Below are positions 11,101 through 23,242 of a DNA stretch of 64,000 nucleotides, in pieces. The number at the start of each line of letters is the position of its first letter. Position 1 is the first letter of the stretch. The position numbers were made by a program, and so were the translations under genes. The stretch lies in assembly GCA_017979445.1 (NCBI GenBank), contig CM030711.1, positions 14,710,922 to 14,774,921 on the forward strand, given 5' to 3'. The notes under the pieces were generated by a model, which ran no database searches, was not told the origin of the DNA, and saw only the letters and a list, made by a program, of their open reading frames with translations. Source of the stretch: Akebia trifoliata. Lineage: Eukaryota > Streptophyta > Magnoliopsida > Ranunculales > Lardizabalaceae.

Positions 11101-12000
11101 TTAGATTCTATTTTCATCACAGAAATGTGTGGATTGACCGTCCTCAAACTCCCCATCATGATCACTTCTAATTCTACCTACGGAATATTCTTTTTCTATT
11201 TGGATATGCTTAATAATCTTTTTGAATTCATCAAAAGTATAAAATTTTTCTCTTAGGAAAGTGACCCAAGTGAATCTAGAGTAATCATCAATGATCACTA
11301 AGAAATGTCTCTTTCCTTCTAAACTTCTAACTTTAGTGGGATCCATAAGGTCCATATGTAAAAGAGCTAGGGGTTTTGAGGTGGCAAGAGGAGTTGTCTT
11401 TTTGTGGGTACTTTGAATTTGTTTACCAATTTGGTACTTCTCACAAACATTTCTTACTTGTTTACCCAGCTTGGGTAATCCTCTGACTAAGCCTTTTGAG
11501 GCAAGATGAAACAAGTTCTTGTAATGAACATGACCGAGTCGTTGATGCCACAGCTGGACTTCATCAGCTTGAGCCACGTTACTCACATAGGGAACAGTGG
11601 GTTCTCCTATGTTTTCAATAACATAACAGTTTTCAGAAGTGTAAAGACCTCTCATTAGAACTTTGCCACTAGGGGTTGAGATCACGCAAACTTCACGATT
11701 GAAGCTCATCCGATGATCTTTGTTGCATATTTGGGATATGCTAAGAAGGTTATGCTTCAAACCGTCAATACATAACACATTTTTCACCGTGGGAAGTCCT
11801 AGACCATTGATGGTTCCTCATCCAATAATCTTCGCAGTGCTGCCATCACCAAAGATAATGGAACCTTCATCAAAGTCAACCATGTGACTGAATTGGCTTC
11901 GATCACTCGTCATGTGTCGGAAACAACCGCTATCAAGGTACCATCTTGCAACATTGCCAACCTTGCGAGCTATATGAATTACGAGGCACTTGTTGTCTCC
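11101..12000 (-). pseudogene. Copia protease end and integrase N-terminal half
   Basis: On the minus strand, WYLDSGCFRHMTSDRSQF (active-site DSG at about 11,926-11,934) is the aspartic protease that cuts the polyprotein. An open stretch from 11,787 to 11,101 holds the pre-integrase zinc-binding region (HQRLGHVHYKNL) and the start of the integrase core, with the first catalytic Asp in LLHMDLMDP and the second in RIRSDHDGEF. The zinc-binding C-x2-C pair reads CEKY, so one Cys is missing. The sequence continues upstream and downstream with stops. Confidence 0.85.
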
Positions 12001-13178
12001 ATTTTTAACTTTCCATTATAAAGTTGTCTTGAGGGTTGAGGATTATTTTTATGAGGTAAAAAAATTTTCCTTGTCGATTCTAATTTCTCCTGAATAGGTT
12101 TTTCTTTCGGGACCTATTCTTCTTGGGCAACCTAAAAGGTGACTTTTTTTTGGATACCTTCTTGTACCTGGATTGTTTCCACTTGACTAAATAAATTATT
12201 TAGCTTTTAGGTTCAAACGAGCGATTTGTTTGAAGAGTTCCCCAATATTGTTGCTCTACATGGGAGGAGATGAATTTTTTGTTCCCTTCAACTTTGTTTT
12301 TCCGTAGAGATTTCCTTTCATCATGCTTCTTCTTTTAAACTAATTGGGATTTACCAATAAGGGCCTATGAGGTTGTTTGGTAAATGCTTTTGAGTTCTAT
12401 GCATTCAAATTTCATATGACTCGTTTTACCATAGAAGTTGCATGTGATGACTTTCTTTGAGTTTTTCCTAGTGTTAGATAATTCTCCTTGAACAAACATA
12501 GTAGGAGATGAAGGTGATGTAGAAACATACCTATCATAACCCAAACCTCCTTTATCCCCATAAGGTTTTTGAACTCCTAGAAGTTTTACTAATTCCAAAC
12601 TTCCTTGAGTATAGTTACGCTCAAGTCTAATATTTTGCTTTTGCAACTCATTGACATTAAACTTGAGAACTTTGTGTTCATCCCGAAGATTTGCTTTCTA
12701 AGTTTTGACGGGCTATTGTAAAGTTTTCCATAGTAAGAAGGTTCTTGAATTGTTGAAGATTTGTGAGCATCTCATTCTTTTCATTCGTGACTTTCTCAAA
12801 TATAGAAAGCATACTAGACTATCTCTCTAGGACTGTTGCGAGTTGAATTTTAATGTCTTCTAATTAAAACCCTAAGGAGTATTTTTCCTCACTAACTTGA
12901 TCATATTCAGCATGCCACTGTTCTTTTTGAAGTTTTTCTTAACCATGTTTCTTGGTCAGTTTCACATAACTAATGACCTGTTTATCGAATGCTGATTAAA
13001 GTTCAAGTTCATCATCATCAACATCTTCTCTTTCCTCATCAAAGGAAGAGGCATCTTGAGGGTGATTCTTATTTTCAAATTTCAGTCCCTTCTCAATTTC
13101 ATTTTCATCAGGGATGAAGACTTTGGTGGAAGCCATAAGGATTCAAAGGGTTTTATAGTTTTTAGAATCTAATGATCT

Positions 13179-14268
13179 TTATTCCTCATTTCTCGACTCA
13201 TCTGAGTTGTCATCCCACGTGACTTTTGCAACCATAGTAATTTTCTTAGACTTAGGCTTTTGAAGACCTTTAGATTTTGACTTGGAGGGACAAACGGTGG
13301 AATAATGACATTTTCTACCATAGTTGAAGCATTCAATATCTTCTTTGGATTTGGATGAGTATTTTCCTATTGTTAGTCGTCTATCCACAGGATGGCTCTT
13401 TCTACCGATGCTATTTGAACCTTTCCTCTTGAAGAGTTTATTAAACCTTGAAGCAAGCAAGGCCAAATCCTCTTCTTCAAGGTCACTCTCGTCATCTTCC
13501 TCATAAGTGATTTTATTATTATCTTGGGAAGAAGATTCGATAGGGTGACGAGATGACCGTTTAGATAGTGCCTTGGACGAGGAGGTTTTAAGGACCGATG
13601 TCTTTTCTTTAGAGGGAAGACTTTCGAGATGGAGCTCAAAGGTTGTGAGTATACCCATGAGTTCCTCAACTGTCATTGTCTCCATATCTCAATATTCCTC
13701 GATTGAGGTGACTTTAAAGGTAAACCTCTTTAGTAGGGATCTAAGAATTTTAGCACAAATTCTACCCTATGGGACAGACTCTCCTACATAAAATGTGGAA
13801 TTACATACGTCACTTAACCATGCATAGAATTCTTCGATAGTTTCACTCTCATCCATCTTAATGTTTTCAAATTGTGTTTTGAGGAGTTAGAATTTGGACT
13901 TCTTAACAATACTAGTTCTTTTGTGCACGACCTCTAAGATTTTCCAAACTTGTTTGGCCGAAATATACGTGCAAATCCTTTAATATTCATTATTGGAGAT
14001 AACACTAGTTATATCATTAAGTGCTTTGAAGTTATTACTACTGTCAATCTTATCTTGTTCGGATCAATTCTTTGATGTTCTGAAATAGTAGTGGAGACAC
14101 CATTAACTTTTATGGTGTCAACAGGAGGTTCCCAACATTCTTCTATCATGTTCCATATGTCCCTACTTAGGGAGTTGATATATATTATCATTTTGTTTTC
14201 TAGAAAGCGTATTTAATACCATTAAACATAGGAGGTCGAGTAGAGTTCTATTTCTCAAATTTTGACAT
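13179..14268 (-). pseudogene. Copia gag, broken
   Basis: The capsid/nucleocapsid part of the minus-strand element. The likely original start is the ATG at 14,268, 53 bases after the primer-binding site; stops follow within 20 codons. The best preserved part is 13,685-13,179: METMTVEELMGILTTFELHL, an acidic region, then the zinc-knuckle region CFNYGRKCHYSTVC and a Lys/Ser-rich tail. In the knuckle the second Cys is Tyr, so zinc binding is probably lost. The homologous gag of the plus-strand Copia element (15,976-16,215 and 18,324-18,682) confirms the family. Confidence 0.8.
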
Positions 14269-14320
14269 GATTCAAAGTCGATAGGATCAGCTCAAGGTTG
14301 TAAGACTCATTTAGAGAAAC

Positions 14321-14334
14321 CTGCTCTGATACCA
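14321..14334 (-). other. Primer-binding site, initiator tRNA-Met type
   Basis: The minus strand reads TGGTATCAGAGCAG two bases after the 3' end of the 5' LTR. This is the usual complement of the 3' end of plant initiator tRNA-Met used by Copia elements, and it fixes both the LTR boundary at 14,337 and the orientation. Confidence 0.9.
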
Positions 14335-14336
14335 AT

Positions 14337-15914
14337 TGAAATTACGAGGTTTGTATTATGTCTAAACCTAGAGGGGGGTGAATAGGTTAATTAAAAATTT
14401 AGTCTTAGAATCACCCCGTGAAGTTACGAGTGTCTCGATTATATTAAAATGGATACAATATAGAGATGCCCAATATTAAATTCTTTTAAGTTAAAGCATA
14501 CATCATACAATCATAAAGTAGGCATTTGATCAAACATTTGATGTGCATGTCATGGTATCTATGTCATTCACATAAAATCAAATATAATGCATAATTGGAA
14601 AGTAGACACAAGATTTATGGGGGTTCGAAAACTTGCCTACATCCACTACCAAGTACCCTTCTCTCGGGTCTTGGGTTTCACTATCCATTGGAGGTTTTTG
14701 GTTCACCTCGAAACCTTACACATAATTTTATACCATAGGACAAATTCTAACCTTTAAGATCGAGATAACGACATTCTTCTAAAATGTGTGGATTTTGTTT
14801 ATCGAAAATCTACGAACATCAACTGGTGTTACGAATCCTTGATTCGAACAAGAGCTTGATTTTTGAGGGTTGAACCAAGTAACTACCTTTTCTTAATAGA
14901 AAAAAACTAACAAAATACTCACAATGACAAACCTAACTAGATCGATTTGCCAATGTCTTGCTCGAGTTATACATGTCCTTGAGAAGTTCTTCTTCAATCC
15001 GAGATGCTCTTTGCTTCAAGTTAGTACTTTGAGCTCCATGAAGTTCACCAATGAGTATGTAAGCAAGGTAAATGGAAGAAGAGGTTCAACTATAGGAAAG
15101 ACTTAGGTTGAGAGGATCTTTAACTAAGTTTGAGACCTTACATGGCTAGAGAGAGGCTAGAATGGCTTGGAAAGGGGATGACTTATTCTCTAAAGTTTCA
15201 ACCAACTCAAAAGATTAAAGTGAAGTTGGTATAAATGAGAAGGGGGCAAATTCTTACCTCAACAGTAAAAAAATATGAGTGTTGAGTGCTTGCTGGGGTG
15301 GCACTGTCAGAGGCAAGAGTGGCACATTAGTAAATAATAGAAATGCTCCCTTATAGTATTTTGGCCATAACATTCAAACAGTAGCTCAGTTTTGCATGCC
15401 ATTTAGGGAGCTCATAGATCTTACTATATAGAACATTTCCAAACTACCACCAAGGGATGGGCCATGATAAAAATAGTTGAAATGATCAAAATACCCTTTT
15501 TAAGATTTCAGGTCAAAACGAGCTTTTGAAAAATCCGACGTCAAATTGTTTAAAGGTATGCTAGATTTTACCTATATAATGATAAAAAAAATATGATAAA
15601 CAAAAAATAAATTTTGGGTAGTCAAATCTTTAATGTCTTGTCTATAATCATTTTTAGTTTCCAAAAGGTCTGATGAGCGAATGGGTTGACGATAGAGTTT
15701 TCTTAATTGTGACGGGTCAACTTATCCATCATCTAAGTGTTGGGGAATGGTGTTAAGTGGTCTCATTACCTTTTAGACTTTGTGCATACATATAGTGGCT
15801 TTTTATCGAGGCGAGTGCAGTTGAACAGCTTTCCTGAGTCTTCATATATCTTCAATGGCAAATCGATTTGACACTAAACATATGTCTTGGGATTGACACA
15901 ATATAGAACTTACA
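14337..15914 (-). mobile_element. 5' LTR of the minus-strand Copia element
   Basis: About 1,578 bp. On the minus strand it starts TGTAAGTTCTATATTGTGTC near 15,914 and ends CCTCGTAATTTCA at 14,337. Both ends match the plus-strand LTR at 23,243-25,906 (start TGTTAATACCTCATTTTGTC; end with CCTATTCACCC and GTAATTTCA). The internal end is anchored by the primer-binding site. The short ORFs inside are not genes. Confidence 0.75.
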
Positions 15915-18682
15915 AGTCCCTCAAGGTAGGATTTGTTTAAAAATCCTAAGATCCCTGCCTAAGAGGTTCGCCTCTATGATTTTCTCAATTGAGGAATACC
16001 GAGATGTGGAAACTATGACAGTTGAGGAACTCATGGGTTTACTCATAACCTTTGAACTCCATCTTGAAGGTCCTGCCTCGAAAGGGAAGGCTCAAGTCCT
16101 GAAGATATCTTCTTCAAAATTCGCACCGAAGCGAATATATCGCAACGGGCTTCAATCATCTTTTTACGACAATAAAAAAAAATCATTAAAGAGGAAGATG
16201 ATGAGACGGAGTTGGTGTAGACACCCTAATTTGCACGAACCCATTAGAAAAATCCAAATTTCCTAGAATTGATTCTGATTTAGAACTCAAGATTTTCGAC
16301 GAACCCGCATTGCCACGTGTCATCATTTTTCATGCATACATGCATACATGCATCATACCACATAATTTGCATACTCAACTTTGTCCCTAACCCGTAACCA
16401 TTCTCCATTCACCGCTCCATCACCCATACCATAACCAAAGTCCATTTCCTCCTCCAACCTAACCCAAGTCCAAAACGCAAGTCCATATCCTAAATCCAAA
16501 GCCAAGTCCATTCTAAGTTCAAAACCCAAGTCCATATCCTAAATCCAAAGTCAAGTCCATTCTAAGTCCAAACCCAAGTCTATATCCTAACCCAAACCCA
16601 AGCCCAACACCAAGTCCACTCCAAGTCCATTCTCTCACCCCTTCACAAGATGACACATGTTAATACCTCATAAGTCCCCAATACCCAATGCATCATCTAA
16701 TTGGAGGGTCAACTTCCCTTTTGTGAAACTCAAGAATGCCCTTCTCAAAAAGTCTAGTCAAATCAAAAAAGGTTATTTGGTCTTTGGTAATAATCCATGA
16801 AGGTGAGAGAACTTCCCATTATGCCCTCAAAAGGTGGGAATCTTCAAGTACATACATGGAGTTCTCCCATTGGTCCATTTCAAAATTATATTTCCACCCT
16901 TGCTTTATTTGTTATTTACAAATGAACCAAGATCTACTTTTCACCTACCACTTCACCTTTACACATGTCATGCTCCCATTCACCCTCCCAAAAGTACTTT
17001 TGTTCTCCCATTGGTCCATTTCAAAAATTATACTTACACCCTTGCTTTATTTGTTATTTACAAATGAACCAAGATCTACTTTTTACCTACCACTCCACCT
17101 TTACACATGTCACTCCCTTATTCATCCTCCCAAAAGTACTTTTGTTCTCTCACCTATATTTACCAAAAACCAAAGATCAAAGAATACTTTTAGAGTTTCT
17201 TCACAAATGTCATATTTACTCCCATACAAATGAAAAATCCAAAAAGAAATAACCTAAACCCCATGTCCCTTTTATTTATTTTTAGGGTTTGACCACTTTA
17301 TCCCCAAAAGTTCTCCAAAAACTCTATAAATACCCTCATTTTCTATGAACTCATGCTCTCAAGCCCCCATCTTTCAACCTAAAACTCTACCAAATTCTCT
17401 ACTAATCTGTCATCTCTCAACCTTTAACTCTCTCAACCCACCCTCAACTACATCCTTCAACTCTCAAGTTCACTTTTCAAGCTCAAGTTCATTCAAGACT
17501 TCCAAGGGGACAAGGTGGGATAATAGTTGTTTATTTATTTTCTTTTATTTTGCATCTTCTTCTTCTAACCCTCTCTTTTCTTTTTAGAAACCCTTAGGAT
17601 GTAATGGAGAACCCTCCTTCATCCCGAGTAGATTGAACCTCAATCTTGGGCATGGAATGTTTGAGGTGGTTTGGTCGAAATGATGGAGGTTGAAGTCCTT
17701 TTTAACCCATTCTCATATCATGCATCATAATGTACACTATGCACACACCTCACACATGTTTGGCTATGATGAAGAAATGTGTAACTCTCTTGATGGGGTT
17801 AAAACACTAAATTTCTAGCTAAACATGCATGCATTAAGGTTATGGATCTAAGGGTACTCCATCCATGGAATTTCTCTAAAATCCTAAACCAACGTCCTAA
17901 CTCATGCAAAAGTGTGTTGACTCCATAGAATGTCTTCTTCCATAAGATATTTCTTACGTCAACACCAACATCAAATCCTCTTCTAAAGAGGTACATACAC
18001 ACCATGTGCACCCACTCATTTCATGCATCCCATGCACTTTACTTGTTATATTATTCTTTTAAAAAATGGTCAAATCTAAAGGTAACCACCATAGGTGGAG
18101 AGAATGGGGTGCTTAACACCTTCCCCATTCTCTAATCGAATCTCCTTACTTAGATCTTAGGTAGACCATACCTTTTCCATGATTGAGAGTCACTACAATG
18201 CTATAAAAAATGATTTTTAAAATAATCGATTCGGGTGCCCATTCACACCCATTTACAAAAAAGAGGTGGCGACTCCAAATCACGTAGCATTGAGGTTCAA
18301 AAGTGAACATTCTCATGTCTACAGTTGGATGATGAAAACTTTGCTTTGTTAGTCTCGAAGTTTCAAAAGAACAAAACTTAGTAACACCAGTAAACACAAT
18401 CTTCCAATAGATATGCATGCACTTATAGGAAAACCTTCGTCTAGACCTAGGAAAGAAGTTGAGTGTTACACGTGTAGTGGATGTGGTTACTACTCAAATT
18501 TGTGCCCCACTGAACTTAATTCTAAAAGTCATGCAAAACCCAAGACTAAGAGCATAACTATGGTTGCAAAAGCCACGTGGGATGACTCGGATGAGTCAGA
18601 AGGTGAGGAAGAACCAGAAACATTGTCAAACACTGAAGATTACAACACCCTTTGGATCTTTATGGCATCCACTACCTATTTC
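15915..18682 (+). pseudogene. Copia gag fragment split by a solo LTR
   Basis: Two gag pieces flank the solo LTR. The left piece includes EEYRDVETMTVEELMGLL and FELHLEG (15,994-16,080). The right piece includes the zinc-knuckle region CYTCSGCGYYSNLC (about 18,460) and TMVAKATWDDSDESEGEEE. In the knuckle the conserved His is Tyr. They are homologous to the minus-strand element's gag. The right piece breaks at 18,682 against the minus-strand LTR. Confidence 0.8.
16216..18323 (+). mobile_element. Solo LTR, Gypsy family shared with Gypsy-2
   Basis: A 2,108-bp LTR from TGTAGACACCC to CATGTCTACA with a perfect 5-bp target duplication GTTGG (16,211-16,215 and 18,324-18,328). No internal retrotransposon sequence lies inside, so it is a solo LTR left by recombination between two LTRs. 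It matches the 5' LTR of Gypsy-2 (55,382-57,589) along its length. A TATA box lies at about 17,325. A 141-bp internal repeat is present in two copies (16,864 and 17,005, with a partial third from 17,147), which produces the repetitive small ORFs seen there. Confidence 0.9.
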
Positions 18683-20303
18683 TGAAAGCGTCCTCGATTC
18701 GCGGGATGCGCGGATCCGCTTTTGACCTTTAAGGTTTGGGAGTCACCACCTAGTTATTGCGGTCTAGGCTCCTTTGGTTCCTTCGCGCCAAACCTATTGA
18801 GATCCAACACCAGTTCCACCCACCAAGCCCATTGAAATCGTCTCGACCCTTTTTCAATAAATAGTTTAAAAAAATCCGATTAGTAAATTAGTGATTTTTG
18901 AGAAATGGGAGTCGTATCCTAATTTAGGTTTAGGAACCACAAATAACTCCAAATGGATCTGGATCGATCCACGAATAAGAGAAATGGGTAAGGGGTCAGA
19001 TTATGAGTTTTAAAAGGTGTTAGGTACTGAATCCACCCGATCAAGATAATCGGTCTTTACTACGATCCAAAACTATCCCATGGTCAACATACAGAGACTA
19101 AAGTCAAACTAGGGTCTAATCATCATCAATCTATATTGGATTTGTTAAACGAATCTTATGGTTAAAATCCCTCTAAATATTTACATGAATCATCGAATTT
19201 CGCATAAAAAAGAAAAATTTGTGAACAAACCCTGATTATATCTCATGATTCAAAGTCAATTAGCAATCCACATATGCAAATATTTTTTTAAATCAACAAC
19301 AATGAGAATTTGTGAAATTTTTTCAAATTAGAAAAGTAGGAATGTAAAATCTCTAAAATGGTAACTTGTGCAGTTTTTAAATTAGAAATTAGAAATTTCA
19401 TAAATTAAAAATCTGCAAATATGGGATGAATTCCCAAATTAGAAATTTATAAAAATGAAATTTTCAAAATAGAAAATTACCAAAAAAACATGAAATTTAT
19501 AAATATGAAAATGCAAAAACTTCTAAATTAGGAAATTACTAAAATATGAAATCTCTAAATTAGAAATTTATAAATATGTGTTTTCCAAAAATAAAAAAAC
19601 TATCAAATTCCCATATTAGAAAGTTCCAAATACGAATTTTTCAAAATAGACATTATGCATATGAAACATCCCAATTATAAAGCATTGATTTTAGCAAAAT
19701 TACCAAACCAATAAAAATAGAAATTTGTATGAATTTTCCAAATTGGGAAATCATGATCACATGGCAACTCAATGGATTGACAAAATTCAATGTTGCACTT
19801 AATTACCAAATCAACAAGTAAGGACATACCTGGATCTTAAAATTGACAAATACCAAGTGACATTATCAAATCAAGAAATATGAACATACATGAATATCGA
19901 AATTAGCAAAATTCAAAATCATGTAAAATCGTTAAATTATAAACATAGCAACAAATTTACGAATTGGAAACTCGCAAATGTTAAATTTCTAAGTTGGGAA
20001 TGTCATGAATATATAGCAAATTAGTGAGTCGATAACTCATGCACATAAAATTCTTGAATTAAAGCATTATGAACATGTGACGAACCAGCGAATCACAAAT
20101 CTATACGCATGTAAAATTTAAAATCAGATAATTAGGAACACATGGCAAATCAGCAAATCATCGATTCATACATGTGTGTAAAATTTGCGAATCAAAAAAT
20201 TAGGAACACATGACGAATCTGCAAATCGTCAACTTATAAATATATGCAAAATTTGCAAATCTAAAAGAAATGAAGAATACGTGGCAAATCAACAGATCCA
20301 AAA

Positions 20304-20355
<52 letters not shown>

Positions 20356-22303
20356 ACTTTTGAATCTAACAGTTTAGAACATGTGTTAACCCTTACGAAC
20401 ACGTAAGTAAATGTCGGACAATCAACACAAAATACACAACGAGAAGAAAAGGGAAAAAAGAAAAAAATAGATAACATTAAAAAATCAGACTTACCTCTAA
20501 ATCGAATGATAATTACTTTTTGTTCCTTCAGATGTAACTCGAATCAATGAAGAAAAAAAAATCGTTGAACGAAGACTTGACTACTACTATGTTCAAGAAA
20601 ATAAGAACATAGGTCGATGGTTGTTGTTGTGCTCAAGAGAAAAGGAAAGTAAATCGATGATGGTTGGTGGTTGTGTTGTTGGGTGGTTTAAGAGACAGAG
20701 AAAACGATGATGGTGTTGTTGTTGTGGGTGTGCACATGTAAAGTCCCTCCCTTCTATTCTTCTTCTTCTTATCTTATTCTTCTGTTTTATTCCCTTTTCT
20801 TTGTTATGTGGGTTCCAATAAATCATAGAGGGAGTGGAGGACATGAAAGAGAGAGAATGAAGAGAGGGAGAGAGTAGAGATGTTTAGTGGTGGCTCTAGT
20901 TAGACAATCTGGAGAGGAGAAAAACGTGGTATAAGAAGAAAAAATTTCTAACAGAGAGAGAGAGACATTCCAGCTAGCCGTGGGAGGGACCAACATGTAG
21001 AAAGAAGGATCTGAGAGAGAAGAGATGTTGGAGAGAAAGAGTACAGCCACTAGATCATTGGAGAGGGAGTCCAGTTACTAGATTGTTGGAGAAGGAGTCC
21101 AACCATAAGAGAGAGCAGGACGTGAGAGGGAGAAGGGCAGAGAGAGCAGAGGATGTTGGGGAAAGAAAGAGTGTCCTCCTTTAAAATGTGAAAAGAATGG
21201 AGAGGAGAAGGAGAGACATGGAAGAGAGGGACGTAGGGGAGAAGGTCTTTTCTTATAACTTTTTTTTTCCTTTTTTGTTGTTGCTTTCTTTTTTTACACA
21301 TTTTATTTTTTTCTTTTTTTTCTTCTCCCATTTCTCACGTTTCTATTAAGAGAATAAAAGGAGATGATCCCACGCTATTCACCTTGTTGATGGTCTCTCA
21401 TCAAAGAGTTTGTGATTTGATTTTATCGATTGGATTTTGAATTTCAATTTGATTGGTTGGTTAGAATTTGATTGATTAATTGGATTTTAATTTAGATTTC
21501 AATTTGATTGACCGATTGGATTTTTATTTCATTTTGCATGGTCAATTGGATTTTAATTTGTTGGTTGATTGGATTATACTTTTGATTTTAATTTGATTGA
21601 TTGATTGGGTTTTAATTAGTTTTGATTGGTCAATTCATTAAAATTTTGATTTTTGTTGTTTAATTACGGTTAACATTTTTTATTTGTTTTTTCATCTTTT
21701 TGTGTGAATTTTTTTTTAGATTTTTGATATACGTAAATCCATTGATAATTTATTTTCGATCATGTTTTCTAAAAGGTCAAAGTTGGACATTGAAGGGCGT
21801 TTTGGTCATTTTTGTGATTTATCATAAATTTTTTTATTTTCGTTGATTTAGATCTCATTAGACTTGAAATCATATTTTGAGTGCAATGGAGATTCTTTTG
21901 GAATTTTTCAAAGGTCCGACATTTATAAGGGTTATTTTCGTCATTTTATTGATTTTTACAGATTTTTACAAATTTTGACGTGAGATTTCTTTCAATCCCA
22001 ACGTGATTATTTTTAAGTTTTAAGGTTGCATTTTTATAACGTGATAATGTCTCTAAGTTATCGAATTGTATAGCAAATCTAAGCGTACGTACTTGCTAAA
22101 TCGGGTGTAAGGTGTAGTGATCCTAAGCATGCATAGATTTCTATGTCGAGTTGTAAAGAATAAGGGAGACGGAAGGACTAGAAGTGGAAAGATTAAACAC
22201 AGCACTCACAAGCCTTCGAGTTCTTTCCGCTCATCATTAAGAATTCACCACGACCGGGTGACGAAGTATTGAATTTGGCAAATGCAAAAATGGGGTGTCT
22301 GCA
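18683..22303 (-). mobile_element. Long minus-strand Gypsy LTR (about 3.6 kb) at a deletion junction
   Basis: On the minus strand it opens TGCAGACACCCCATTTTTGC at 22,303 and closes with GCTTTCA at 18,683. Both ends match the Gypsy-1 LTR, but it is about twice as long. The interior has AT-rich stretches of repeated AAATTAGAAATT-like words (19,260-20,280), a (TA)n run (about 20,308-20,352), G/A-rich sequence (20,820-21,250) and GATTGATTGG-like repeats (21,420-21,640). Flanks (ATTTC left, CCCAT right) do not form a target duplication, and the Copia pol is missing between them. It is either one of two LTRs left after a deletion or an LTR caught in an illegitimate recombination. Small ORFs inside are not supported. 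Confidence 0.75.
20308..20352. repeat. (TA)n microsatellite
   Basis: About 45 bp of uninterrupted TA dinucleotides inside the long minus-strand LTR. Confidence 0.95.
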
Positions 22304-22495
22304 CCCATTCTTCCTCAAGGTCGTGGATATGACATTAAGTCATGTTTGACCGCAATGGAGGCCAGGTAGATCTACATGGAATCCAAACTCAAAAAGATGA
22401 CCCGATATCTCAAGAGTTTAGTTCGTGCATGTCTTCTTGCGGTTGACCTTTCAGAGGATAGCACCTCGTCTTCGGGTCCCTCTGGTGGCTCGTAA
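22304..22495 (+). pseudogene. C-terminal end of an env-like ORF, plus-strand Copia
   Basis: A short open stretch with MESKLKKMTRYLKSLVRAC and a Ser/Gly-rich tail ends at TAA 22,493-22,495. It lies just upstream of the 3' UTR and polypurine tract, the same place as the env-like C-terminus in the minus-strand element, and has the same charged, helix-prone character. The rest of the ORF is deleted. Identification rests mainly on position. Confidence 0.45.
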
Positions 22496-23242
22496 ATGTT
22501 ATTGGCATAGTTGTAGGACTTTTGCTTTTCTGTTATATCTGTTAGGTCTGTATTCTCGGATGTTGTAGGATTGTTTGTCTATGTTGAGTCTATATGTTAG
22601 AACTGAATCAGGCAATGCTATGTGCCTCGATCAGTTCAATTTTGAACTTATATGTATTCCAAGACTCCATTTTGATATATATGAATATGCTTTTGATCTA
22701 TACTTTGTATTGGTAAATATCTACTTTCAATTCATATTCATACACCTACTTTGAATGCATTACACTTGATTGACATATTTTACACCGTGCATTCTATATA
22801 GGTAAATCTATTTTTGAACATTATGTTATGTTTTTGCCATGCCTGGTTACTCTTATTGGTAAATCTAGCAAATAACATGTCTATTTTTCCCCTGTGCTTG
22901 TAGGTAGATTTTTCTGTTGGCATTGGGTTGATTACACTTGTCAAATACTGACAAAAAGGGGGAGAAAGAATCTTACTTGTGAAATAATATTTTATGCAGG
23001 ACTAAGTAACGACGCAAATAGTAAGGGGGAGAAGTCTTCTTGAGGAGGAGAAATTCGTCTTCTGTGAGTTAATTTTCATGGGATGCAAATTCTAATTGTC
23101 TTAGAGTTTTTCAATTTTATAATTTTTTATCTGTTGTAAAAACTCTTTGTAAGGGATATGTATGTCTATCGTCATGTTTGGGAATGTTTCCAAGTTAGTA
23201 GTCTAAGATTGATTATGTGTTGTAATTGACAAAGGGGAAAAT
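22496..23242 (+). other. 3' UTR and polypurine tract of the plus-strand Copia element
   Basis: Non-coding sequence with three purine-rich runs (ACAAAAAGGGGGAGAAAG at about 22,951, GTAAGGGGGAGAAG at about 23,020 and ACAAAGGGGAAAATTG ending at the LTR). The last directly precedes the LTR start at 23,243 and is the likely primer for plus-strand synthesis. Confidence 0.65.

Larger units (their letters stand above)
6491..15914 (-). mobile_element. Ty1/Copia element (Sirevirus-like), minus strand, 3' LTR missing
   Basis: Read on the minus strand this has a 5' LTR (15,914-14,337), an initiator-Met primer-binding site, gag-protease-integrase-RT-RNase H coding relics (14,268-8,956) and then an env-like reading frame (8,227-6,887). 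An extra ORF after pol is typical of the Sirevirus group of Copia elements. Its 3' UTR is cut off at 6,491 by Gypsy-1, so its polypurine tract and 3' LTR lie outside the window. Its 5' end interrupts the gag of the plus-strand Copia element at 15,914/15,915; the expected target duplication on this side would be AGTCC. Confidence 0.8.

Noticed and set aside
20593..21331. Several minus-strand ORFs of 75-93 codons
   Set aside because: They lie in purine-rich low-complexity sequence inside an LTR, with Ser/Leu/Phe-rich translations typical of such composition.
18678..22308. A 5-bp target duplication around the long minus-strand LTR
   Set aside because: ATTTC and CCCAT do not match, and shifting the borders by a few bases does not create a duplication.
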